From contig NC_073696.1 of the NCBI RefSeq assembly GCF_029784165.1, positions 48,677,315 through 48,741,314 of the forward strand: a DNA stretch of 64,000 nt. The letters run 5' to 3'. Below are positions 11,001 through 23,000 of this stretch, piece after piece. This DNA comes from Wyeomyia smithii. Lineage: Eukaryota > Arthropoda > Insecta > Diptera > Culicidae. Below the pieces are notes generated by a model. It did no database searches. It saw nothing but the letters and a program-made list of their open reading frames with translations, and had not been told where the DNA came from. Made by a program: the position numbers and the translations under genes. Numbering within the stretch: position 1 is the stretch's first letter; each line of letters begins with the position of its first letter.

Positions 11001-14000
11001 AAAAAACCTAAAAGATAAAACTCGAAAATCAAGCACAAAGAATACAAAATCAAGATAAAGAGGTAATATTAAAGAATTATTCTGTTCAAAAACCAAAAAT
11101 CAAAAATCGATCTACACTTCAAAATCAAAAATTTAAAAACACAGCTCAGAAATCAACAATAAAGAAACAAATCAAAACTCCAAAATCTAAAAAGCATGAG
11201 CGACACAAATCATGAATACATAAATATATAATAAATATTGAATTAATATAATATCAAATATCACATCAAATATCAAAACACAAAAACAAAAATCAAAAAC
11301 ATGAAAAGATAAGAATAAAATTTCAGGACTTTATCAACAAAAATTGAAACTGGAATATCCATGATCATAATTCTATATTTTAAAAAATTAAAAAAAAAAC
11401 TATAAAGGGGCCATCCACATACCACGTGGATTTTGACCCCCCCTCTCCTTCCGTGGACAACTGCACCATGGACATTAGCCAACCCCCCCCCCCCAAGCTG
11501 TCCACGTGGTATGTGGATGGTCCCAAAACTAAAACTTCAAAGTTTAACACAAAAACTCAAACCTGAAACTTGAACATCAAGAAACAAAGCAATAAAACTC
11601 CTCAATAAAAAAACTAAAATCAAAACCTAAAAACACATTCTGTGCCGAACACGCATCAGTATCGGACGTGTTTAGTGATCGCTCCGATAGAATATAAAAC
11701 AAAAGACGTGTGAACAAGTGTTGGCATTGTTTGCCTGGTCGAGTGAAATAAATCCGGGTTCAAGGTCGCGCCTTTGTGCAACTGTTTCGCATCGTGACTG
11801 CCAGCTGGTGCGTAAGCCGATTTGGCTGCTGGCTGAATTGTGCTACAGCAGTGGACGAGACACAAAAGAGGAAAAAGAAGAAGCCATCAGTTGACAGTTG
11901 AGTTGTATCGCTGTGTGGAGTGATCTCACACCTGGCTCGCTGCTGGTGGCTGTTTGGTGCTGCTGTATTGGTGCTGCTGGCTTTAACGGCTGCAACTTCG
12001 AACGATCGGACAACCAATCTTACTGGAAGGGAGAAGTAAAAAGGTACGTGCTCTTGTCGGCGCTAGTGCGCTAGACTTAGCGGGATGGATGTAGATCCCT
12101 CGCCTCCCGCGCCACCATCCCCGAACCCCTCTGACCCTGACCCTTCTGTTACCCCCTCCCCTGTTCATTCTTCAGTCCCCCCTCGCCCCAGGCTTTACCC
12201 AGACGGAGCCCAGGGCAGCTATACTGTCTATTTTCGGCCAAAGGCGGGACCGAAATCGAAACAGTTGAACATCTTGCAGATTTCTAAAGACCTGACGAAG
12301 GAGTACAAGGGCGTGACCGAAATTTCCAAGGTCCGGCCTAACAAGCTCCGTGTCGTGGTCAGTAACCTGAAAGAGGCCAACGATATAGCTTGCTCTGAGC
12401 TCTTCACACGCGAGTATCGCGTTTACATACCCGCACGAGACGTGGAGATCGACGGTGTCATAACCGATTCGAGTCTGTCCGTCGAGTGTATATTGCAAAA
12501 TGCCAAAGGGTGCTTTAAGAACAACACATGTCCCGATGTAAAGGTGCTCGACTGCAAGCAACTGCGGTCAGCATCGATCATCGGTGGCAAAACAGTATAC
12601 ACTCCGTCAGACTCGTTTCGAGTTACGTTCGCCGGGACAGCACTACCAAGCCACGTCTCGATCCACCGGGTTCGTCTCCCTGTGCGATTATATGTGCCTC
12701 GCGTCATGAACTGCCTGAATTGTAAGCAGTTAGGCCACACCGCCGCCTACTGCTGCAATAAGGCACGTTGTGGCAAGTGTGGGGAGAATCATGCGGATGA
12801 TTCCTGCAGTAAAAATGCTGAAAATGTATTCACTGTGGGGAGAGTCAGCATGAGCTCTCGACATGTGCGATGTACATGCAGCGCAGGGATAAAATAAGAG
12901 GTCTCTCAAAGAGCGTTCGAAGCGTACTTACGCTGAGATGCTGAAGAAGACCGTTACCACTTCTCCCATTACATCAAACCCTTTTGATCTGTTGTCCTCT
13001 GATGAAACCGATTCTGACGATTCACCAGCGGGAACATCTTACGCCAACCCTGGGGAGTCTAGAAAGAGGAAAAATATTTCCTCTCCTAAACTTCCCAGAA
13101 AAGGTCCTAAGATTTCACAAAGTGAAATGAAAGTTACAAACAAACCAAACAGTGCTGCGGAAAAACCGGAGCAGCATAAGAATAAAGAATAAAGAATAAA
13201 GAATAAAGAATAAAGAATAAAGAATAAAGAATAAAGAATAAAGAATAAAGAATAAAGAATAAAGAATAAAGAATATAGAATAAAGAATAAAGAATAAAGA
13301 ATAAAGAATAAAGAAAAAAGAAAAAAGAATAAAGAATAAAGAATAAAGAATAAAGAATAAAGAATAAAGAATAAAGAATAAAGAATAAAGAATAAAGAAT
13401 AAAGAATAAAGAATAAAGAATAAAGAATAAAGAATAAAGAATAAAGAATAAAGAATAAAGAATAAAGAATAAAGAATAAAGAATAAAGAATAAAGAATAA
13501 AGAATAAAGAATAAAGAATAAAGAATAAAGAATAAAGAATAAAGAATAAAGAATAAAGAATAAAGAATAAAGAATAAAGAATAAAGAATAAAGAATAAAG
13601 AATAAAGAATAAAGAATAAAGAATAAAGAATAAAGAATAAAGAATAAAGAATAAAGAATAAAGAATAAAGAATAAAGAATAAAGAATAAAGAATAAAGAA
13701 TAAAGAATAAAGAATAAAGAATAAAGAATAAAGAATAAAGAATAAAGAATAAAGAATAAAGAATAAAGAATAAAGAATAAAGAATAAAGAATAAAGAATA
13801 AAGAATAAAGAATAAAGAATAAAGAATAAAGAATAAAGAATAAAGAATAAAGAATAAAGAATAAAGAATAAAGAATAAAAAATAAAGAATAAAGAATAAA
13901 GAATAAAGAATAAAGAATAAAGAATAAAGAATAAAGAATAAAGAATAAAGAATAAAGAATAAAGAATAAAGAATAAAGAATAAAGAATAAAGAATAAAGA

Positions 14001-17000
14001 ATAAAGAATAAAGAATAAAGAATAAAAAATAAAGAATAAAGAATAAAAAATAAAGAATAAAGAATAAAGAATAAAGAATAAAGAATAAAGAATAAAGAAT
14101 AAAAGATAAAGAATAAAGAATAAAGAATAAAGAATAAAGAATAAAGAATATAGAATAAAGAATAAGGAATAAAGAATAAAGAATAAAGAATAATGAATAA
14201 AGAATAAAGAATAAAGAATAAAGAATAAAGAATAAAGAATAAAGAATAAAGAATAAAAAATAAAGAATAAAGAATAAAGAATAAAGAATAAAGAATAAAG
14301 CATAAAGAATAAAGAATAAAGAATAAAGAATAAAGAATAAAGAATAAAGAATAAAGAATAAAGAATAAAGAATAAAGAATAAAGAATAAAGAATAAAGAA
14401 TAAAGAATAAAGAATAAAGAATAAAGAATAAAGAATAAAGAATAAAGAATAAAGAATAAAGAATAAAGAATAAAGAATAAAGAATAAAGAATAAAGAATG
14501 AAGAATAAAGAATAAAGAATAAAGAATAAAGAATAAAGAATAAAGAATAAAGAATAAAGAATAAAGAATAAAGAATAAAGAATAAAGAATAAAGAATAAA
14601 GAATAAAGAATAAATAATAAAGAATAAAGAATAAAGAATAAAGAATAAAGAATAAAGAATAAAGAAAAAAGAATAAAGAAAAAAGAATAAAGAATAAAGA
14701 ATAAAGAATAAAGAATAAAGAATAAAGAATAAAGAATAAAGAATAAAGAATAAAGAATAAAGAATAAAGAATAAAGAATAAAGAATAAAGAATAAAGAAC
14801 AAAGAATAAAGAATAAAGAATAAAGAATAAAGAATAAAGAATAAAGAATAAAGAATAAAGAATAAAGAATAAAGAATAAAGAATAAAGAATAAAGAATAA
14901 AGAATAAAGAATAAAGAATAAAGAATAAAGAATAAAGAATAAAGAATAAAGAATAAAGAATAAAGAATAAAGAATAAAGGATAAAGGATAAAGAATAAAG
15001 AATAAAGAATAAAGAATAAAGAATAAAGAATAAAGAATAAAGAATAAAGAATAAAGAATAAAGAATAAAGAATAAAGAATAAAGAATAAAGAATAAAGAA
15101 TAAAGAATAAAGAATAAAGAATAAAGAATAAAGAATAAAGAATAAAAGATAAAGAATAAAGAATAAAGAATAAAAAATATAGAATAAAGAATATAAAATA
15201 AAAAATAAGGAATAAGAACAAAGAATAAAGAATAAAGAATAAAGAATAAGGAATAAAGAATAAAGAATAAAGAATAAAGAATGAAGAATAAAGAATAAAG
15301 AATAAAGAATAAAGAATAAAGAATAAAGAATAAAGAATAAAGAATAAAGAATAAAGAATAAAGAATAAAGAATAAAGAATTAAGAATAAAGAATAAAGAA
15401 TAAAGAATAAAGAATAAAGAATAAAGAATAAAGAATAAAGAATAAAGAATAAAGAATAAAGAATAAAGAATAAAGAATAAAGAATAAAGAATAAAGAATA
15501 AAGAATAAAGAATAAAGAATAAAGAATAAAGAATAAAGAATAAAGAATAAAGAATAAAGAATAAAGAATAAAGAATAAAGAATAAAGAATAAAGAATAAA
15601 GAATAAAGAATAAAGAATAAAGAAGAAAGAAGAAAGAATAAAGAATAAAGAATAAAGAATAAAGAATAAAAAATAAAGAATAAAGAATAAAGAATAAAGA
15701 ATATAGAATAAAGAATAAAGAATAAAGAATAAAAAATAAAGAATAAAGAATAAAGAATAAAAAATAAAGAATAAAGAATAAAGAATAAAGAATAAAGAAT
15801 AAAGAATAAAGAATAAAGAATAAAGAATAAAGAATAAAGAATAAAGAAAAAAGAATAAAGAATAAAGAATAAAGAATAAAGAATAAAGAATAAAGAATAA
15901 AGAATAAAGAATAAAGAATAAAAGATAAAGAATAAAGAATAAAGAATAAAGAATAAAGAATATAGAATAAAGAATAAAGAATAAAGAATAAAGAATAAAG
16001 AATAAAGAAAAAAGAATAAAGAATAAAGAATAAAGAATAAAGAATAAAGAATATAGAATAAAGAATAAAGAATAAAGAATAAAGAATAAAGAATAAAGAA
16101 TAAAGAAAAAAGAATAAAGAATAAAGAATAAAGAATAAAGAATAAAGAATAAAGAATAAAGAATAAAGAATAAAGAATAAAGAATAAAGAATAAAGAATA
16201 AAGAATAAAGAATAAAGAATAAAGAATAAAGAATAAAGAATAAAGAATAAAGAATAAAGAATAAAGAATAAAGAATAAAGAATAAAGAATAAAGAATAAA
16301 GAATAAAGAATAAAGAATAAAGAATAAAGAATGAAGAATAAAGAATAAAGAATAAAGAATAAAGAATAAAGAATAAAGAATAAAGAATAAAGAATAAAGA
16401 ATAAAGAATAAAGAATAAAGAATAAAGAATAAAGAATAAAGAATAAAGAATAAAGAATAAAGAATAAAGAATAAAGAATAAAGAATAATGAATAAAGAAT
16501 AAAGAATAAAGAATAAAGAATAAAGAATAAAGAATAAAGAATAAAGAATAAAGAATAAAGAATAAAGAATAAAGAATAAAGAATAAAGAATAAAGAATAA
16601 AGAATAAAGAATAAAGAATAAAGAATAAAGAATAAAGAATAAAGAATAAAGAATAAAGAATAAAGAATAAAGAATAAAGAATAAAGAATAAAGAATAAAG
16701 AATAAAGAATAAAGAATAAAGAATAAAGAATAAAGAATAAAGAATAAAGAATAAAGAATAAAGAATAAAGAATAAAGAATAGAGAATAAAGAATAAAGAA
16801 TAAAGAATAAAGAATAAAGAATAAAGAATAAAGAATAAAGAATAAAGAATAAAGAATAAAGAATAAAGAATAAAGAATAAAGAATAAAGAATAAAGAATA
16901 AAGAATAAAGAATAAAGAATAAAGAATAAAGAATAAAGAATAAAGAATAAAGAATAAAGAATAAAGAATAAAGAATAAAGAATAAAGAATAAAGAATAAA

Positions 17001-20000
17001 GAATAAAGAATAAAGAATAAAGAATAAAGAATAAAGAATAAAGAGTAAAGAATAAAGAATAAAGAATAAAGAATAAAGAATAAAGAATAAAGAATAAAGA
17101 ATAAAGAATAAAGAATAAAGAATAAAGAATAAAGAATAAAGAATAACGAATAAAGAATAAAGAATAAAGAATAAAGAATAAAGAATAAAGAATAAAGAAT
17201 AAAGAATAAAGAATAAAGAATAAAGAATAAAGAATAAAGACTAAAGAATAAAGAATAAAGAATAAAGAATAAAGAATAAAGAATAAAGAATAAAGAATAA
17301 AGAATAAAGAATAAAGAATAAAGAATAAAGAATAAAGAATAAAGAATAAAGAATAAAGAATAAAGAATAAAGAATAAAGAATAAAGAATAAAGAATAAAG
17401 AATAAAGAATAAAGAATAAAGAATAAAGAATAAAGAATAAAGAATAAAGAATAAAGAATAAAGAATAAAGAATAAAGAATAAAGAGTAAAGAATAAAGAA
17501 TAAAGAATAAAGAATAAAGAATAAAGAATAAAGAATAAAGAATAAAGAATTAAGAATTAAGAATAAAGAATAAAGAATAAAGAATAATGAATAAAGAATA
17601 AAGAATAAAGAATAAAGAATAAAGAATAAAGAATAAAGAATAAAGAATAAAGAATAAAGAATAAAGAATAAAGAATAAAGAATAAAGAATAAAGAATAAA
17701 GAATAAAGAATAAAGAATAAAGAATAAAGAATAAAGAATAAAGAATAAAGAATAAAGAATAAAGAATAAAGAATAAAGAATAAAGAATAAAGAATAAAGA
17801 ATAAAGAATAAAGAATAAAGAATAAAGAATAAAGAATAAAGAATAAAGAATAAAGAATAAAGAATAAAGAATAAAGAATAAAGAATAAAGAATAAAGAAT
17901 AGAGAATAAAGAATAAAGAATAAAGAATAAAGAATAAAGAATAAAGAATAAAGAATAAAGAATAAAGAATAAAGAATAAAGAATAAAGAATAAAGAATAA
18001 AGAATAAAGAATAAAGAATAAAGAATAAAGAATAAAGAATAAAGAATAAAGAATAAAGAATAAAAAATAAAGAATAAAGAATAAAGAATAAAGAATAAAG
18101 AATAAAGAATAATAAATAAAGAATAAAGAATAAAAAATAAAGAATAAAGAAAAAAGAATAAAGAATAAAGAATAAAGAATAAAGAATAAAGAAAAAAGAA
18201 TAAAGAATAAAGAATAAAGAATAAAGAATAAAGAATAAAGAATAAAGAATAAAGAATAAAGAATAAAGAATAAAGAATAGAGAATAAAGAATAAAGAATA
18301 AAGAATAAAGAATAAAGAATAAAGAATAAAGAATAAAGAATAAAGAATAAAGAATAAAGAATAAAGAATAAAGAATAAAGAATAAAGAATAAAGAATAAA
18401 GATTAAAGAAATAAAAATACAAAATAAAGAATCAAAAAATCAAGATATCAGGAATCAAGATTTGGAAGCCAAGAATCAACATTTGGAAGACAAGAATCAA
18501 GATTTAGAAGTCAAGGAGCAAAAAAAAGTATAAATAAAAAATTTTTGAATCAGATAACAAAAAAACAAGTAAAAAATTGTTTGGTTCATAGAATTAGAAA
18601 ATATAAATAAAAAAAATTTTTAAAAATATAAATAAAATAAACATGAAGAAAAATGAATAAAATAAATACCTAAATAATCTTGAAATAAAATACAGTAGGT
18701 TTCCGTTTTTGGCAACAAAATTTGAAATTTCAGTTGCCAGAACTGGAACCGTGCCAAAAAAGGAAACCTTTTTTGTCATCAATAAATTCTATTTGAGACT
18801 TCAAAATTATTATGAAAATTATTTATTTATATGATTAAATGGGTTTTTAACAAAATTCGTCTATTATTGTGCGCAGACTTCGCATGAGCTGTCTGCATGT
18901 CCCGCGTACAATCAGCGCCAAGACAAGATCAAGCGGTCTCTGAAAGAGCGCTCTAAGCGCACTTTCGCAGAAATGCTCAAAGAGGCCGCTGCCACCAAAC
19001 TGGTTTCCCCGAATCTCTTCGAGGTCTTGCCATCCGATGAGTTTGATTCTGACGATTCAGTTGGGGAATCTTCTTTTGTTGAACCCGGGAAATCTAGGAA
19101 GAGGAAAAACCTTTCTTCTCCTAGGCTTCCTAGGAAAGGACAGAGAAGGTCTTCATCTGAAGTGACTGATACTAAGAAACAAAAAAGTGCTGTAGAAAAT
19201 CCGAAGCAAACTCCTCCGGGATTGGCAAAACTGAATTCAAGTAAGGAGTTTCCGCCACTTCCAGGAACATCAAAAAACCCAACTGTTCCTTCTTTTTCGT
19301 CCAAGATTCAGCCAGAATCTGGACTGCTGAAGTTTTCAGATATTGTGGACTGGATTTTTGAAAATTTCAACAGAACTGATCCTCTTAAAAGTCTTCTGCT
19401 GGCATTTCTACCAACAGTTAAAACGTTTTTGAAGCAGTTGACTGCTAAATGGCCCCTCCTTGCAGCGATCATATCCTTCGATGGCTAATTCATCGGCTGA
19501 GATGAAGGATTCTATCTCTATTTTACAGTGGAATTGTAGAAGTATCATCCCCAAAATTGATTCATTTAAAGTTTTGATTAATAAGCATAAATGCGATGCA
19601 TTTTCCCTCTGTGAAACTTGGCTCACTTCAAATGTAGATTTTAGCTTCCATGATTGTAATATAATTCGCCTCGACCGAGACACCCCTTAGGAGGAGTACT
19701 TCTAGGGATAAAGAAGTGCTATTCCTTCTATCGTATTAACCTCCCCACGGTCCCAGGCGTCGAAGCTGTCGCATGTCAAATGTCAATACAAGGTAAAGAG
19801 CTTTGTATTGCCTCAATATATATTCCTCCCAGAGCACAGGTTGGGCAACGGCTGCTCTTTGATTTAATAGAACTTCTTCCCTCGCCACGTTTGATTTTGG
19901 GAGATTTTAACTCTCACGGCGTGGCTTGGGGTTCCCCTTCTAATGATAACCGTTCCTCTTTGATCTATAACCTCTGCGACGACTTCGACATGACAAATTT

Positions 20001-23000
20001 AAACAACGGGGATATGACACGCGTTCCGAAACCTCCAGCGCGCCCCAGTGCTTTAGATTTATCTTTATGTTCAACATCGCTACGGTTGGATTGCATATGG
20101 AAGGTAGTCCTTGATCCCCACGGTAGCGATCATTTGCCTATTCAAATTTCAATTGATAATGGTTCAACTCGCACGCGATCAGTTGATATTCCATATGACC
20201 TCACACGGAACATCGATTGGAAATTATACGAGAAAATGATATCAGAAGCTGTCGAGTCGATTCAACATCACCCACCACTTGAAGAATACAACCTCCTCGC
20301 GGGCTTGATTCTCGACACCGCGTTGCAAGCCCAAACGAAGAAATATCCTGGCGTGACGATCCAAGAACGGCCTCCCACTCCGTGGTGGGACAAAGAGTGC
20401 CCCGATGTCTACACGGAAAGATCCGACGCGTTTAAGGCCTTCTTTTGGGTGAAAGGTCAACCCGACGACTTTAAGCGGTATTTGGAGCTTGAGACCAAGT
20501 TCAAAAGCTTGGTCCGAGCAAAGAAACGTGGATATTGGCGCCGGTTCGTAAACGAAACGTCGAGGGAGACATCGATGAGCACTCTTTGGAACACAGCCCG
20601 AAGAATGCGAAATCGTATAACGGTCAACGAAAGCGAGGAGTCTTCAAGTCGGTGAATATTTGATTTTGCCAGGAAAGTATGTCCGGACTCTGTTCCTGCG
20701 CAAAACTTTGTTCGCGATACGTCTCCGGGCCACGATGCGATAGAATCACCTTTTACGATGGCAGAATTTTCAGTTGCCCTCGTGTCCTGTAACAATAACG
20801 CGCCTGGGTTAGATAGAATCAAATTCAACTTGTTGAAGAATCTACCCGGCAATGCCAAGAGGCGCTTGTTGAACTTGTTCAATAAGTTCCTGGAGCAAAA
20901 CATTGTACCGCAGGATTGGAGGCAAGTGAAGGTGATCGCCATCCAAAAACCAGGGAAACCAGCTTCTGATCACAACTCTTATAGGCCGATTGCAATGCTA
21001 TCCTGTATCCGGAAATTGATGGAGAAAATGATACTCCGTCGTTTAGACCATTAGGTCGAATCAAACGGTCTACTATCAGATACTCAATTTGGCTTCCGCC
21101 GTGCCAAAGGAACGAATGACTGTCTTGCGTTGCTTTCTACAGATATTCAGCTAGCCTATGCTCGCAAATAACAAATGGCATCTGTGTTCTTGGACATTAA
21201 GGGGGCTTTTGATTCCGTTTCTATTGACATTCTTTCGGGCAAACTTCACCGACAAGGATTTTCACCAATTTCGAACAATTTTTTGCATAATTTGTTGTCC
21301 GAAAAGCATATGCATTTTACGCATGGCGATTTGGCAACTTTTCGTATTAGCTACATGGGTCTTCCCCAGGGCTCATGCTTAAGCCCCCTTCTTTACAATT
21401 TTTATGTGAATGACATTGACGCATGTCTGGCAAATTTATGCACGATAAGACAACTTGCAGACGACAGCGTGGTCTCTGTTACAGGAGCCAAAGCTGCCGA
21501 TTTGCAAGGACCATTGCAAGATACCTTGGACAATTTGTCTGCTTGGGCTTTACGGCTAGGTATCGAATTCTCTCCGGAGAAAACTGAGACAGTAGTTTTT
21601 TATAGGAAGCGTGAGCCTGCTCAGCTCCACTTACAGTTAATGGGTGAAACGATTTCTCAGGTTTTGGTATCTAAATATCTTGGTGTCTGGTTCGATTCGA
21701 AAGGCACCTGATGTCACGTTCGGTATTTGATGAAAAAATGTCAACAAAGAGTGAATTTTCTCCGGACAATTACTGGATCATGGTGGGGCGCCCACCCAGG
21801 AGACCTCATAAGGCATAACCAATCAACGATATTGTCGGTGCTTGAGTACGGGTGTTTCTGCTTCCGCTCCGCTGCAACCACCCATTTAATCAAGCTTGAA
21901 CGATTCCATGATGGAAGAAACTCGTGGAATCCCGGATTATTTACGCGTGCAGCAGATCCCTAAAATGTTTTATAACAAATATAAAAAACATCAACTGCGA
22001 CAATGCGTTTTATACTGATGGATCACTTCTCTACGGGTCCACTGGCTTCGGTATCTTCAATAATAATTTTACCGCCTCCTACAAGCTCGATAATCCTGCT
22101 TCTGTTTACGTCGCAGAATTGGCTGCAATTCAGTATACCTTAAGGATTATTGAAACAATGCCCACGGACCATTACTTCATCTTTACGGACAGTCTCAGTT
22201 CTATTGAGGCTCTCCGATCGATTAAGGATGTAAGGCACTCTCCGTATTTCCTGGGGGAAATACGGGAACATCTGAGTGCTTTATCCGAAAAATCTTCTCA
22301 GATTACCTTAGTGTAGGTCCCTTCTCATTGTTCCATTCCGGGCAATGAGAAAGCAGACACTTTGGCTAAGGTGAGCGCAACAAACGGTGATATTTATAAC
22401 AGGCCAATTGCCTACAATGAATTTTTAAAATTTTCACGTCACAGTACACTTGTCAACTGGCAGGCCTCGTGGGATAAGGGAGAACTGGGGAGGTGGCTAC
22501 ACAGCATCATCCCCAAGGTTTCCACCAAACCTTGGTTTCGGGGGTTGGATGTAGGACGAGATTTCATTCGCATGATGTCTCGGATTATGTCCAACCACTA
22601 CGGGCTAGATGCACATCTCTTGCGTATTGGGCTGGCGAGCAGTAATCATTGCGTTTGTGGATTGGGGTATCAAGACATTGAACACGTGGTTTGGGTTTGT
22701 GCTGAATTCTGCGGCGCCAGATCTCTACTTTTGGATACCCTCAGGGCCCGAGGAATACAGCCCTATGTGCCAGTTCGTGATATTCTCGCTCTTGCCATAC
22801 ATGCTACATGTTTATAGCTACTTGAAGAGCATCAAGGTGCCAATTTAACAGAGAAACAAAAAAAAACCATGTTAGTTTTAGTATTAGATTTAGTTTCAGC
22901 TCGTAGTCGGCAGCGAGGGTAAAGAATTTGCCTTTAGATTATAAGATATTCTAGACCATAAGGCATTAGATTTAATTGGCTCCGTAAAACATTAATTTGT

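Noticed and set aside
13039..15221. Minus-strand frames of 587 and 695 codons repeating FFILYSL, and a similar one at 17550-18422
   Set aside because: They are by-products of the AATAAAG array. The complement CTTTATT has no stop in any frame and every frame gives the same seven-residue repeat. There is no start context, codon bias or conservation.
13177..18412. Could the array be a CRISPR or a centromeric satellite?
   Set aside because: A 7-bp unit without spacers in a eukaryotic intron is not CRISPR. Centromeric satellites usually have far longer units and this array lies in a gene.
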